Below, one piece after another: positions 1 through 9,013 of a stretch of 64,000 nt of DNA. The translations under genes and the position numbers were made by a program. Numbering within the stretch: the stretch's first letter is position 1; each line of letters opens with the position of its first letter. The notes under the pieces were generated by a model, which was not told where the DNA came from, made no database searches, and saw only the letters and a program-made list of their open reading frames with translations. The DNA comes from Phenylobacterium sp. (GTDB lineage: Bacteria > Pseudomonadota > Alphaproteobacteria > Caulobacterales > Caulobacteraceae), in assembly GCF_013822795.1 (NCBI RefSeq), contig NZ_PNLB01000001.1:62001-126000 (forward strand), written 5' to 3'.

Positions 1-1152
1 GACGACGACATGCGCGCGCACTCTGCGCAGTCGAAGAACGCCCACATCGACAAGGCGGGCCAGGTCCGCTGGCTCAAGCGGCTGAACGACAAGGGCTGGA
101 TCGCCCCTGACTGGCCGAAGGAATACGGCGGCACCGGCTGGAGCCACGCCCAGAAGTACATCTTCGACATGGAGATGGCCCTGGCCGGCGCGCCCTCGAC
201 CTCGAACATGGGGCTGAAGATGTGCGCCCCGGTGGTGATGGCGTTCGGCACCCCCGAACAGAAGGCCCAGCACCTGCCGAGGATCCTCTCCACCGACGTC
301 TGGTGGTGCCAGGGCTATAGCGAGCCGGGCTCGGGTTCGGACCTCGCCTCGCTGTCCATGAAAGCTGAGAGGGACGGTGACCATTACGTCCTAAACGGTT
401 CAAAAATTTGGACAACTTACGCCCAGTGGGCCGACTGGATGTTCTGCCTGGTGCGGACCTCCAACGAGGCGATTCGCCAGCAGGGCATCTCGTTCCTGCT
501 GCTGGAGATGAACACGCCGGGCATCACCATCGTGCCGCTGCCGACCCTGGACGGTCCGCCCGAGGGCGACCAGGAGATCAACCAGGTGTTCTTCGAGAAC
601 GTCCGGGTGCCGATCGCCAACCGCATCGGCGAAGAAGGCCAGGGCTGGACCTACGCGAAGTATCTGCTGCAGTTCGAGCGCGGCAATCCCTACGCCGCGG
701 GTCTGACCAACCAGCTCAACAAGGTGCGCAAGATCGCCAGCCTGGAGCCGTCGGACGGCGGCGGGCGGATGATCGACGACCCTGACTTCCGCAAGAAGCT
801 CAGCGAGATGCAGATCAAGGTGGACGTGCTCAACGCCACCGAACTGCGGATGTTCTCGGCGCGCACGTCCGGCGAGGCGATGGGGGCGGCGTCCTCCATG
901 CTGAAGCTGGAGGGCAGCCAGGCGCAGCAGGCGGTGACCGAACTGGCGCTGGAAGCGGCGGGGGTCTACGCCCAGCCGTTCGTGCGCGACACCTGGGCCG
1001 AGATCCGCGGCGAGCGCAACGAACCGCGGGCCGGTCCGGACTACGCGGCGACCATCGCCCCGACCTACTTCAACTACCGCAAGACCTCGATCTATGCGGG
1101 GTCTAACGAAATCCAGCACAACATCATGGCCAAGATGGTGTTGGGTCTGTAG
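1..1152 (+). CDS. Acyl-CoA dehydrogenase, 5' end missing
   Basis: Flavin-dependent acyl-CoA dehydrogenase, expected to form the alpha-beta double bond of a fatty or branched acyl-CoA in the cytoplasm. The frame is open from base 1, and the first ATG (base 10) lies where family members already have about 40 residues, so the true start is upstream of the window. Family signs are the WPKEYGG motif near the N-terminus, the central GYSEPGSGSDLASL flavin/substrate loop and the C-terminal YAGSNEIQHNIMA signature. About 380 residues are visible and the C-terminus is complete. A perfect hairpin terminator follows directly. The substrate cannot be told from sequence. Confidence 0.9.
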   Translation, partial: DDDMRAHSAQSKNAHIDKAGQVRWLKRLNDKGWIAPDWPKEYGGTGWSHAQKYIFDMEMALAGAPSTSNMGLKMCAPVVMAFGTPEQKAQHLPRILSTDVWWCQGYSEPGSGSDLASLSMKAERDGDHYVLNGSKIWTTYAQWADWMFCLVRTSNEAIRQQGISFLLLEMNTPGITIVPLPTLDGPPEGDQEINQVFFENVRVPIANRIGEEGQGWTYAKYLLQFERGNPYAAGLTNQLNKVRKIASLEPSDGGGRMIDDPDFRKKLSEMQIKVDVLNATELRMFSARTSGEAMGAASSMLKLEGSQAQQAVTELALEAAGVYAQPFVRDTWAEIRGERNEPRAGPDYAATIAPTYFNYRKTSIYAGSNEIQHNIMAKMVLGL

Positions 1153-1160
1153 CAGACGGC

Positions 1161-1196
1161 TTCAAAAGGTTGCGGTTTCGGCCGCAACCTTTTGAA
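1161..1196. terminator. Hairpin terminator after acyl-CoA dehydrogenase
   Basis: Perfect 15-bp inverted repeat (arms 1161-1175 and 1182-1196) around a 6-base loop. The arm ends are A/T-rich, so an AAAA/TTTT tract lies inside the stem base, as in intrinsic terminators. It begins nine bases after the stop codon. The following bases up to about 1350 hold no gene I can support, only the leader of the next gene. Confidence 0.8.
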
Positions 1197-1350
1197 TATG
1201 AACTAAAATTCTGTTGCGTACCGGTGGCGCCGTCGTGCACCGTCTACTGGCGATCCCCCTCCCGGCCTAGCTAGTTTCCCCGATATCGGCGCTCGGAGCC
1301 GGGACCTATCGTGCCGCTCGTAGGCGACCTGCGAGAAGGACGGGATCCGA

Positions 1351-2157
1351 ATGCAACGGGTGTCTGGGGTAGTCCGCCTGATCTGGCTAGGCCGCCTTGC
1401 GGCCGCCGGCCTGAGTCTCAGTCTTGTCGGCGGCGCGCCGTCGCTGTCACAGCAGCCGGCGACGGCGCCGGCCGCGAGCCGGGTCGATCCGGCGGCGGTC
1501 AAGGCGCTCAGCCGGATGAGCAACTTCCTTCAGTCGCAGTCGACGTTTGCGCTCACCGCCAACACCAGCCTGGAAGTCGTCACCAACGACGACCAGAAGA
1601 TTCAGCTGGTCGGTACGGCGACGTACAAGGTCCGCAAGCCCGACGCCTTCGTCATCGACGTGGTCAGTTCGAGCTGGAACCGCCGATACATCTATGCCGG
1701 CGGTCAGTTCACGGTCTACGCGCCGGAGCTGGGCTACTATGCCACCGTGCCGAGCCAGGCGACGATCCAGGCCACTCTCGCCGACGTGGCGACCCGGTTC
1801 GGAATTTCCATTCCGCTGGACGACCTGTTCCGATGGAGCAGTCCGGAAGCCGGCCGTGAGGAGGCGCTGGACTCCGCCTTTCGGGTCGGGACCGAGGCGT
1901 TCGACGGCGTCATCACCGACCACTACGCCTTCCGTGAAGGCCACATCGATTGGCAGGTCTGGATCCAACAGGGCGCGCAGCCGCTGCCGCGCCGGGTGGT
2001 GATCACCGATCGCCGCGACAAGACCAACCCCGCCTACGTCGCCGACCTGACCTGGACGCTCAATCCGCCGCTCACCGACGCGGACTTCGCGTTCCAGCCG
2101 GGCAAGGGCGCGACGCGGATCCGTATCGACCAGGCAGCGCAGGGAGGCGGACAATGA
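1351..2157 (+). CDS. DUF2092 periplasmic protein
   Basis: 268-residue exported protein of the DUF2092 family, function unknown. The N-terminus has a basic start and a hydrophobic stretch (about residues 8-28), consistent with a signal peptide. The body matches the family: an alternating beta-strand pattern, the KVRKPDAFVIDV block, then the APELGYYATVP block and the IPLDDLFRW block. The predicted fold resembles periplasmic lipid- or lipoprotein-handling beta proteins, but I infer no activity. The gene ends in an ATGA overlap with the next gene, so the two are probably translationally coupled. Confidence 0.8.
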   Translation: MQRVSGVVRLIWLGRLAAAGLSLSLVGGAPSLSQQPATAPAASRVDPAAVKALSRMSNFLQSQSTFALTANTSLEVVTNDDQKIQLVGTATYKVRKPDAFVIDVVSSSWNRRYIYAGGQFTVYAPELGYYATVPSQATIQATLADVATRFGISIPLDDLFRWSSPEAGREEALDSAFRVGTEAFDGVITDHYAFREGHIDWQVWIQQGAQPLPRRVVITDRRDKTNPAYVADLTWTLNPPLTDADFAFQPGKGATRIRIDQAAQGGGQ

Positions 2158-3029
2158 GCCATTTCAAGCGGCTGGGCCTAGCGACCGCTCTGATCGCGAC
2201 CGGCGTCCTGATGGCTGATCAAGCGTTGGCCCGGGGCGGCCGAGGCGGCGGCGGTGGCTTTGGCGGCGGCGGCGGTCGCGGCGGCGGAGGCTTCAGCGCG
2301 GGCGGCGGCGGCGGCGTTCGCGGAGGCGGCGCGACCAGCATACGGGGCGGCGGTTACAATGGCGGCCGTGGCTCAAGCAGCTTCACCCGGCCCTCGGGCG
2401 GGATGGGCGCAGCCGGCCGACCCAGCGGCGGCGCGGGCATCGCCACGCGGCCCAGCGGCGGGCCGGGCGGACCCGGAGGCATTGGCGGTCCAGGAGGCGT
2501 CGGCGGTCCGGGCGGGGTTGGCGGCCCCGGGGGCGTCGGTGGTCCAGGCGGGGTCGGCGGTCCGGGCGGCATTGGCGGCGTCGGAGGCGTCGGAGGCGTT
2601 GGCGGTGTTGGAGGGGTTGGCGGTGTCGGCGGGCCCGGTCGACCGGGCGGGATCGGCGGCGCCGGCGGCATCGGCAACGGCGGCAATATCAACAGCGGCA
2701 ACAACATCAATATCGACGTCGATGGCGGCTGGGGCGGCTGGGTGGACTATCCCTTCCTGGCCGGCGCGGCGTTCGCCTGGACGACCGCGGCCGTCGTCGG
2801 GTCGATGTACTACGCCCTGCCGGCCGGCTGCGGGCCCTATTCCTGGGGCGGCTATGGCTACTACTACTGCGGCGGCGCCTACTACGAGCCCCGCTACGAG
2901 GGCGACACCGTGGTCTACGTCACGGTTCCCGATCCGTCGGGCGGCAAGCAGCCGCCCCCCAGCGACGCGAGCGCTCCGGCCGCTTCGCCGCCGTCGCCGA
3001 CCCCGACGCCCACTTCGCCGAAGGAGTAG
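2154..3029 (+). CDS. Glycine-rich secreted protein with collagen-like repeat
   Basis: 291-residue protein starting in an ATGA overlap with the DUF2092 gene; the frame is open further upstream but that part overlaps the neighbour. It has a signal peptide (about residues 1-26, ending ALA-RG) and a Gly/Arg-rich stretch. A long run of GGP/GGV/GGI triplets follows (roughly residues 100-180). The C-terminal part has a hydrophobic segment, a Tyr/Gly/Cys patch and a Pro/Ser/Thr-rich tail. The repeat obeys Gly-X-Y spacing but is dominated by glycine. It is probably a surface or envelope partner of the DUF2092 protein; no enzyme motif is seen. Confidence 0.7.
   Translation: MSHFKRLGLATALIATGVLMADQALARGGRGGGGGFGGGGGRGGGGFSAGGGGGVRGGGATSIRGGGYNGGRGSSSFTRPSGGMGAAGRPSGGAGIATRPSGGPGGPGGIGGPGGVGGPGGVGGPGGVGGPGGVGGPGGIGGVGGVGGVGGVGGVGGVGGPGRPGGIGGAGGIGNGGNINSGNNINIDVDGGWGGWVDYPFLAGAAFAWTTAAVVGSMYYALPAGCGPYSWGGYGYYYCGGAYYEPRYEGDTVVYVTVPDPSGGKQPPPSDASAPAASPPSPTPTPTSPKE
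2458..2690 (+). repeat. In-frame GGP/GGV coding repeat
   Basis: Degenerate tandem DNA repeat of 9- and 18-base units inside the glycine-rich gene. It encodes GGPGGV hexapeptides five or so times, followed by repeated GGV triplets. Third codon positions vary while the protein pattern is kept, which suggests the repeat is held by selection on the protein. Confidence 0.7.
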
Positions 3030-3036
3030 GACGATC

Positions 3037-3984
3037 GTGCCATGGCCGCTGTCCCAATTCGCCGCGATGCTCCTGGCGCTGCCGGTCCTGGCGCAGGCTC
3101 CCGCCCAGCCGTTGCCCGATAGCGCCAGCGCTAGCCCGGCGGTGCAGGAGGCCCTGAAGAAGGTCGACGACGGCGACGTGGCGCCGCTGGTCAAGCTGGC
3201 CGACGGCGGCGACGCCGACGCCCAATACTATGCGGGGCTCGTCTATCTGTTCGGCCGCGGCGCGATTGCGAAGGATCCAGCGCGAGGCTGCGCCTACGAG
3301 GAGAAGGCTTCCGCCCGGCGCGGGGACGCCATGCACCTAGTCGGCATGTGCCACCAGAGCGGGGCGGCCGGGACGCCAGACAAGGCCAAGGCCGAAGCGG
3401 CCTATACGCGCGCGGCGGCGATGGGCTTCACCAAGTCCAAATGCGCGCTCGGCCAGATGCTGATGGCCGATCCGCAAAGCGCGGCGCGCGGCCTGCAGCT
3501 GTGCAAGGAGGCCGCGGACGCGGGGGACGCGGACGCCCAGGCGGCCGTGGGCAACGCCTACTTCAACGGAACCGCCGGCGAGCGCGACCTGAAGGCGGCG
3601 CGCAGCTGGTACGAGAAGGCGGCCAAGCAGAACAACCTCGATGCCTCGCGGCGGCTGGGCGAGATGTACGCCAAGGGCGACGGCGGGCCGAAGGACGAGA
3701 AGAAGGCCATGGAGCTGTGGACCGCCGGCGAGAAGGCCGGTGATCCGCTGGTGTCGATCCTGGTCGCCGACCAACTGTTCTCGGAGATCTCGGGCGGCCG
3801 CAAGCCGGGACCGGGGACCTACGCCTTCCGGGGCGGGGTTCCAACCAAGGACATCGAAGTGATCGAGGAGTGGTATCGCCAGGCCAAGACAAAGGATCCG
3901 CGCCCGGACGTGCAGGCGCGCGCCGACTATGCATTGTCGATCCTGGCGGGGCTCAAGTCGGCCTCTAACGTCAAGAAGCGCTAG
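3037..3984 (+). CDS. Sel1-repeat (tetratricopeptide-like) exported protein
   Basis: 315 residues if started at the GTG at 3037. This start has GGAG ten bases upstream and gives a clean signal peptide (hydrophobic residues 8-20 ending LAQA). The rest is a row of Sel1-like helical repeats of about 36 residues, seen as DADAQYYAGLVYLFG, DADAQAAVGNAYFNG and NLDASRRLGEMYAKG. Such proteins are periplasmic or envelope scaffolds for protein-protein contact. It lies seven bases after the glycine-rich gene and probably shares its operon. An in-frame ATG at 3067 is a poorer start because it would remove part of the signal peptide. Confidence 0.75.
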   Translation: MPWPLSQFAAMLLALPVLAQAPAQPLPDSASASPAVQEALKKVDDGDVAPLVKLADGGDADAQYYAGLVYLFGRGAIAKDPARGCAYEEKASARRGDAMHLVGMCHQSGAAGTPDKAKAEAAYTRAAAMGFTKSKCALGQMLMADPQSAARGLQLCKEAADAGDADAQAAVGNAYFNGTAGERDLKAARSWYEKAAKQNNLDASRRLGEMYAKGDGGPKDEKKAMELWTAGEKAGDPLVSILVADQLFSEISGGRKPGPGTYAFRGGVPTKDIEVIEEWYRQAKTKDPRPDVQARADYALSILAGLKSASNVKKR

Positions 3985-4046
3985 CAAGCACTGCAGGCCA
4001 GCTTCGGCGCTTGGGCATCGCTCGCCGGGCGGATAACTGTGGTTCC

Positions 4047-4682
4047 ATGAGCACGGTCCCGCGGCGCCCCCGCCGCACACAGCAACAGAGGTCGGCCGAT
4101 ACGCGCCAGGCGCTGCTGGAAGGGGCTGTCCGCGCCATCTACGAGCGGGGATACGCCGGCGCGACGACGGCGGTGATCGCGCAAGAGGCCGGGATCACTC
4201 GCGGCAGCATCATCTTCCATTTCAGCACCCGCGCCCAGTTCATGGCCGAGGTGCTGCGCGCGATCTTCGAGGAGGAGCGCGAGGAGTACGCGCGGCTCGA
4301 GCATGACCTCAACCTCGGCTTTCAGGCCGAGGACTGGATCGAGATGTGCTGGCGCGTGTTGAGCCGGCCGTCAGGCGTAGCCTTTCTGGAAATCCAGATG
4401 GCGGCGCGCAGCGACCCCGAACTCGCCGAACAAGTGGCGAGCGTCAGCTCCGGCCTTGAGCAGATCGGCGTTGAGTTCCTCAGTGAAAGGTTCAAGGGCG
4501 ACGTCGAAGGCACGCTTGCGGCGATCCGATTGGTCGTGTGGGCGATCCGCGGCTTTTCGATCGGCAAGATGATCCTTCCCGACTGGGATGCCCAGGATCG
4601 GCCGGTGGAGATGTTCAAGGACATGTTCCGGGCCGGCGTAAAGGCTGGCGCCTTCGGCCCGCGGCCGGCCGCCAAGGCCTGA
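4047..4682 (+). CDS. TetR-family transcriptional regulator
   Basis: 211 residues from the ATG at 4047; an in-frame ATG at 4011 would add 12 residues without family support. The N-terminal helix-turn-helix is typical of TetR: TRQALLEGAVRAIYERGYAGATTAVIAQEAGITRG, with the recognition helix running into IIFHFSTRAQF. The C-terminal domain is the variable ligand-binding part. The gene lies just upstream of, and on the same strand as, an acyl-CoA ligase, so an acyl-CoA or fatty-acid ligand is a reasonable guess, but not shown. Confidence 0.85.
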   Translation: MSTVPRRPRRTQQQRSADTRQALLEGAVRAIYERGYAGATTAVIAQEAGITRGSIIFHFSTRAQFMAEVLRAIFEEEREEYARLEHDLNLGFQAEDWIEMCWRVLSRPSGVAFLEIQMAARSDPELAEQVASVSSGLEQIGVEFLSERFKGDVEGTLAAIRLVVWAIRGFSIGKMILPDWDAQDRPVEMFKDMFRAGVKAGAFGPRPAAKA

Positions 4683-4725
4683 CCGTCGCCTGGCGCTGCG
4701 CTAGGCTGAAATTCACCCGGGCAGG

Positions 4726-4743
4726 CCGTTCCGTGTTGAACGG
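4726..4743. promoter_or_regulatory. 18-bp inverted repeat before acyl-CoA ligase
   Basis: Six-base arms CCGTTC and GAACGG separated by six bases, in the 147-bp gap between the TetR gene and the acyl-CoA ligase. The size fits a TetR-type operator, and the position is right to control the ligase. A weak terminator for the TetR gene is the alternative, but there is no T tract. Confidence 0.3.
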
Positions 4744-4829
4744 ACGCGCGACATATGACTAGAGTTGATTGCATCTGAAGAAAAATGCGCGCGGCCAATG
4801 TAGTCGGCGCGCCAGCGGAGAAAACGTCG

Positions 4830-6443
4830 ATGGTCCTCGGGCTCATGCAGCCGACGCAGCTGCAGATCGCCAGCATCCTTCGGTATGCGCAGCAGGCGCA
4901 TGGGGCCCGCGAGATCGTCTCGCGGCAGATCGAGGAGCCGGTCTGGCGCTATGACTATGCGCGCTTCGCCAAGCGGGTGGAGCGGGCGGCCAAGGCGTTG
5001 CAGCGCTTGGGCGTCAAGCCGGGCGACCGGGTGACGTCGCTGGCCTGGAACACCCATCGGCACCTGGAGCTGTTCTATGCGGTGACCGGCCTGGGCGCGG
5101 TGCTGCACACGGCCAACCCGCGGCTGTTCGACGAGCAGATCGCCTACACCGTCAATCACGCCGAGAGCGGGGTGCTGCTGTTCGAGCGCAATCTGGCGTC
5201 GGTGGTGGAGCGCCTGGCGTCGCAGCTGGCCACCGTGCGGACGCTCGTCAGCCTGACGGCCGAACCGATGGCCGGCGCGCTTTGCTACGAGGACCTGATC
5301 GCGGCCGAGGAAGACGGTTTCGACTGGCCGGTCTTCGATGAGAACTCCGGCGCGTTCCTCTGCTACACCTCAGGCACCACGGGCGACCCGAAGGGGGTGC
5401 TCTATTCCCACCGCGCAGTGGTGCTGCACGCGATGGGCGCGGGCCTGAACGCGGCCTTCGGGTTCACCGCGTTCGACGTCGTGCTGCCGTGCTCGTCGCT
5501 CTATCATGCCACCGCTTGGGGCCTGCCGTTCGTGGCCCCGATGTGCGGGGCCAAGCTGGTGCTGCCCGCCGACAAGATGGACGGGGTCAACCTGCAGGAG
5601 CTGATCGCCCAGGAGGGCGTCACCTTCACCGGCGGCGTGCCGACCATCTGGACCATGTACCTGGCGCACCTGGAGCAGACCGGCGAGACGCCCGGTGCGC
5701 TGAAGCGGGTGATGATCGGCGGATCGGCCGTGCCGCGCGCCATGGCCGAGGCGCTGAAGAGCCGCTACGGCGTCGACACCCTGCAGATCTGGGGCATGAC
5801 CGAGACCGCGCCGATGGGCGTCATCTCTTCGCCGACGCCGGCCCTGGCCGAGTTGGGCGAGGAGGAGATGCTGGAGACCATCTGGTCGCGCCAGGGCCGC
5901 CTGCAGTACGGCGTCGAGCTGCGCATCGTCGACGAGGCGGGGCAGGTGCTGCCGTGGGACGGCGAGACGCCGGGAGCGTTGCAGGTCCGCGGCCCCTGGG
6001 TGGTGCAGCGCTACTTCCGTCAGGATCACGATGCGGCGGGCCCGGATGGCTGGTTCGACACCGGCGACGTGGCGACCATCGACGCCAACGGCTTCATGCG
6101 GATCACCGATCGGACCAAGGACGTCATCAAGTCGGGCGGCGAGTGGATCAGTTCGATCGACCTGGAGAACGTCGCCGTCGGCTGTCCGGGCGTGAAGATC
6201 GCCGCGGTGGTCGGCGTGCATCATCCCAAGTGGGAGGAGCGGCCGATCCTGGTCGTCGAGCCCCATGACGGCGCCGAGGTCACCGCCGATCAGATGCGCG
6301 AGTACCTGGCGCCGCGGATCGCCAAGTGGTGGACGCCAGACGACGTGGTCTTCGCCCGCGTACCGCTGACCGCCACCGGCAAGATCGACAAGAAGGTGCT
6401 GCGCGAAGCCTACCGCGAGCATCTGACCAACAAGAAATCCTGA
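4830..6443 (+). CDS. AMP-forming acyl-CoA synthetase (fatty-acid CoA ligase)
   Basis: 537-residue member of the adenylate-forming superfamily that activates a carboxylic acid to its CoA thioester through an acyl-AMP. The P-loop [11 protein letters not shown] lies near residue 180, the A5-type [10 protein letters not shown] motif in the middle, the GWFDTGD hinge region near 406, and the catalytic lysine motif TGKIDKK close to the C-terminus. I chose the ATG at 4830 because GGAG precedes it and family members begin at MVLGLMQ-like sequence; an ATG at 4785 is in frame. It resembles medium/long-chain acyl-CoA ligases. The substrate is unresolved, and could be a phenolic acid given the tannase next door. 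Confidence 0.9.
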   Translation: MVLGLMQPTQLQIASILRYAQQAHGAREIVSRQIEEPVWRYDYARFAKRVERAAKALQRLGVKPGDRVTSLAWNTHRHLELFYAVTGLGAVLHTANPRLFDEQIAYTVNHAESGVLLFERNLASVVERLASQLATVRTLVSLTAEPMAGALCYEDLIAAEEDGFDWPVFDENSGAFLCYTSGTTGDPKGVLYSHRAVVLHAMGAGLNAAFGFTAFDVVLPCSSLYHATAWGLPFVAPMCGAKLVLPADKMDGVNLQELIAQEGVTFTGGVPTIWTMYLAHLEQTGETPGALKRVMIGGSAVPRAMAEALKSRYGVDTLQIWGMTETAPMGVISSPTPALAELGEEEMLETIWSRQGRLQYGVELRIVDEAGQVLPWDGETPGALQVRGPWVVQRYFRQDHDAAGPDGWFDTGDVATIDANGFMRITDRTKDVIKSGGEWISSIDLENVAVGCPGVKIAAVVGVHHPKWEERPILVVEPHDGAEVTADQMREYLAPRIAKWWTPDDVVFARVPLTATGKIDKKVLREAYREHLTNKKS

Positions 6444-6462
6444 CCGCTTCTCGGGGGCACTC

Positions 6463-8025
6463 ATGAAAAAGACCATCCGCCTGGGCGCCGGCGCGCTCGG
6501 GGCCGCCGCGGCGCTCTGGCCGCTCGCCAGCGCGCAGGCCGCGGGCTGTGAAGACCTGGTCGGCAAGAAGGTCGGCGGCGGCGTTGTGACGTCGGCCGAA
6601 CGGCTGCCCGCCGGGGCCAAGCTCTCGCTTTCCGGCGCGTGGGCCGCGGCGCCGATCGCCCCCCTGCCGGCGGCGATCTGCCGGGTGAAAGCGCAGATCT
6701 CGCCGGTCGCCGGTTCGCTGATCAATGTCGAGGTCTGGCTGCCCGAGACCTGGAACGGCAAGTTCGTCGGCCTGGGCGGCGGCGGCTATAGCGGCGGCCT
6801 CGACACGGCGGCGATCATGTTCCCGCCGTTGACGACCCAGGGCTACGCCACCGCCGCCACCGACGTCGGCCACCCGAGCAGCGAAGACGCGAAGTGGTCG
6901 AACGGACAGCCCGAGAAGCTCATCGACTGGGCGCACCGCGGCAACCACGTCACCGCGGTGTTCGCCAAGGCGCTGATCGCCTCGCACTACGCCAAGGAGG
7001 CCCAGCGCTCCTATTTCCACGGCTGCTCCAACGGCGGACGCGACGCGCTGATGGAGGCCTGGCGCTATCCGCAGGACTATGACGGCATCGTCGCCGGGGC
7101 GCCGGCCGCGCCCTGGACCCGGGCGATGACCGGCTTCGCCTGGAACATGCAGGCCCTGGACGGTCCGCCGAAGGTGACGTTCACGCCGGCCAAGCTGAAG
7201 CTGGTGACCAAGGCGGTGATGGCGCGCTGCGACGCGCTGGACGGCGTCAAGGACGGGGTGCTGGAAGACCCGCGCCTCTGCCGCTTCGATCCGGCCGAGC
7301 TGCAGTGCAAGTCGGGCGACAGCGCCGACTGCCTGAGCGGCGACGAGGTGAAGGCGCTGCGGGCGATCTATCAGGGCCCGCGGACGCGCGACGGCAAGCA
7401 GATCTCGGCCGGCTTTGCGCCGGGCGGCGAGGCCAGCGACTGGCCCGCGTGGATCACCAACGCCAAGTCCAACCAGCGCAACTTCGCGACGGAAACCTTC
7501 CGCTGGTTCGTGCATCGCGATGAGGCCTGGACGCTGGATCGCTTCGACCTGGACCGCGACTTCGCGCTCGGCCTGAAGCGGATGGGGCCGGTGATCGACT
7601 CCGACAACCGCGACCTGCGCCCGTTCCTGAAGCAGGGCGGCAAGCTGATCCTCTATCACGGCTGGAACGACGCGGCGCTGCCGCCGGAGAACACCATCGC
7701 CTACTACGGACAGATGTCGAAGCTGGCCGGGCCGATGGCCGATCAGGCCCGCCTGTTCATGGCCCCGGGCATGGGCCACTGCTTCGGCGGCGAGGGGCCC
7801 AGCAAGTTCGACATGGTGGCCGAACTCGACCGCTGGTTCGAGAGCGGCGCGGCCCCTGAGCGGGTGATCGCCAGCAAGCCCGACAACATGCTGGCCATGC
7901 TCGCCGGCTGGCCGACGCAGACCGTGCAGTCGCGACCGCTCTGCGCCTTCCCCAAGCGCGCCCGCTGGAACGGAACCGGCTCCACCGACGAGGCGGCGAA
8001 CTTCAGCTGTGTGGCGGCGGAATAG
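6463..8025 (+). CDS. Tannase / feruloyl esterase family protein, secreted
   Basis: 520-residue alpha/beta hydrolase of the tannase and feruloyl esterase family, cleaving gallate or hydroxycinnamate esters of plant material. It has a signal peptide (residues 1-26, ending AQA), the nucleophile motif GCSNGGRDAL with Ser near residue 189, the acid-region motif HGWNDAALPP near 400, and the C-terminal GMGHCFGGEGP carrying the catalytic His near 439. Paired cysteines around the Ser and His are usual in this family. It lies 19 bases after the acyl-CoA ligase and upstream of a second esterase. Together with the rhamnosidases this suggests attack on esterified pectin or flavonoid glycosides. Confidence 0.9.
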   Translation: MKKTIRLGAGALGAAAALWPLASAQAAGCEDLVGKKVGGGVVTSAERLPAGAKLSLSGAWAAAPIAPLPAAICRVKAQISPVAGSLINVEVWLPETWNGKFVGLGGGGYSGGLDTAAIMFPPLTTQGYATAATDVGHPSSEDAKWSNGQPEKLIDWAHRGNHVTAVFAKALIASHYAKEAQRSYFHGCSNGGRDALMEAWRYPQDYDGIVAGAPAAPWTRAMTGFAWNMQALDGPPKVTFTPAKLKLVTKAVMARCDALDGVKDGVLEDPRLCRFDPAELQCKSGDSADCLSGDEVKALRAIYQGPRTRDGKQISAGFAPGGEASDWPAWITNAKSNQRNFATETFRWFVHRDEAWTLDRFDLDRDFALGLKRMGPVIDSDNRDLRPFLKQGGKLILYHGWNDAALPPENTIAYYGQMSKLAGPMADQARLFMAPGMGHCFGGEGPSKFDMVAELDRWFESGAAPERVIASKPDNMLAMLAGWPTQTVQSRPLCAFPKRARWNGTGSTDEAANFSCVAAE

Positions 8026-8050
8026 AATTTTGTATCTGAGAGGAAACGCC

Positions 8051-8977
8051 ATGAAGGCCGTCTCGATGTCGCTCGCCGCGGGGCTCGCCGCGATCCTGTT
8101 GGCGGGATCGCCCGCCCTGGCGGCCACCCCGCGTCCCGGCGCCGAACTTAAGTCGGTCGAAACCATCCGGCTCTATCCGGGCGTCGCCCCGGGCTCGGAG
8201 AGCTGGAAGCAGGTCGAGCGTACGACCCCGCACATGGCCGGGCAGGGCAGCCGTCTGACCCGCAACGTCGTCTCCCCGACGCTGGAGGTGTTTCTGCCCG
8301 ACCCGGCCAAGGCGACCGGGGCCGGGGTGATCATCGCCCCGGGCGGCGGCATGCGCTTCCTGTCCTATGACACCGAGGGGGTCTGGGTCGCTCAATGGCT
8401 GGCCGAGCGCGGCGTCGCGGCCTTCGTTCTCAAGTACCGGACGGTCGAGACCCCGGCCGGCGACCTGGAGTTCCTGCAGTCGCTGCAGGCGATGTTCGCC
8501 AAGCTGGGGGCGAGCCCGACCGGGGCCGGGCTGCTGGAGGGCGCGGACTTCGCCACCGCCGACGGCGTGCGGGCGCTGCAGGTGGCCAAGGAGCACGCCA
8601 AGAGCTGGAAGGTCGATCCGAACCGCATTGGGATCATGGGGTTCTCGGCCGGCGCGCGGGTGACGGTCGGGGTGGTTGGTGCGGGCGCGAAGCCCGCCTT
8701 CGCCGCGCCGATCTACGGCGGCGCGTTCGGCGAGGACCTGAAGCTGGACGACGCCCCGCCGATGTTCCTGGCCGTCTCGTCGGACGACAAGCTGGCGGCG
8801 CCCACTGTCATCGACCTGTTCACGAAGCTGCAGGCGGCCGGCAAGTCGCCGGAGCTGCACGTCTACCACACCGGCGGCCACGGCTACGGGCTTGAGGCCA
8901 AGGCCAACAGCTCGGTCCACTGGATCGACGAGTTCTACTGGTGGCTGGAGTCGGCCGGGTTTCTGAAGGCGCGCTGA
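8051..8977 (+). CDS. Secreted alpha/beta-hydrolase, carbohydrate-esterase-like
   Basis: 308-residue exported hydrolase. The start at 8051 has GAGAGGAAA upstream and opens a clear signal peptide ending SPALA. The early APGGGMRFLSYDTEG block forms the oxyanion hole, GFSAGAR carries the Ser nucleophile near residue 199, the SSDDKLAAP block is the likely Asp region, and TGGHGYGL carries the catalytic His near 276. This layout matches the esterase/acetyl-xylan-esterase-like group that removes acyl groups from plant glycans. It lies 25 bases after the tannase gene and probably shares its transcript. Confidence 0.8.
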   Translation: MKAVSMSLAAGLAAILLAGSPALAATPRPGAELKSVETIRLYPGVAPGSESWKQVERTTPHMAGQGSRLTRNVVSPTLEVFLPDPAKATGAGVIIAPGGGMRFLSYDTEGVWVAQWLAERGVAAFVLKYRTVETPAGDLEFLQSLQAMFAKLGASPTGAGLLEGADFATADGVRALQVAKEHAKSWKVDPNRIGIMGFSAGARVTVGVVGAGAKPAFAAPIYGGAFGEDLKLDDAPPMFLAVSSDDKLAAPTVIDLFTKLQAAGKSPELHVYHTGGHGYGLEAKANSSVHWIDEFYWWLESAGFLKAR

Positions 8978-8987
8978 CGTCGAGCGG

Positions 8988-9008
8988 CCGCCTCCCCATC
9001 GGAGGCGG
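8988..9008. terminator. Hairpin between convergent esterase and DeoR genes
   Basis: Eight-base arms CCGCCTCC (8988-8995) and GGAGGCGG (9001-9008) with a five-base loop, in the 36-bp space between two converging genes. No T tract is present, so efficiency as an intrinsic terminator is uncertain. Confidence 0.45.
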
Positions 9009-9013
9009 TCGTC

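Noticed and set aside
2458-2690. Possible CRISPR array because of regular repeats
   Set aside because: Units are contiguous, in frame and encode GGP/GGV triplets; there are no spacers or cas genes.
2254-3036. Upstream extension of the Sel1-repeat frame through the glycine-rich gene
   Set aside because: The extended part is an Ala/Arg shadow of the Gly-rich repeat. The GTG at 3037 with a ribosome site and a signal peptide is the real start.
6280-8166. A 628-codon antisense frame across the tannase gene
   Set aside because: It is composed of low-complexity Arg/Gly/Val/Asp with no recognisable fold, and the opposite strand holds the tannase motifs.
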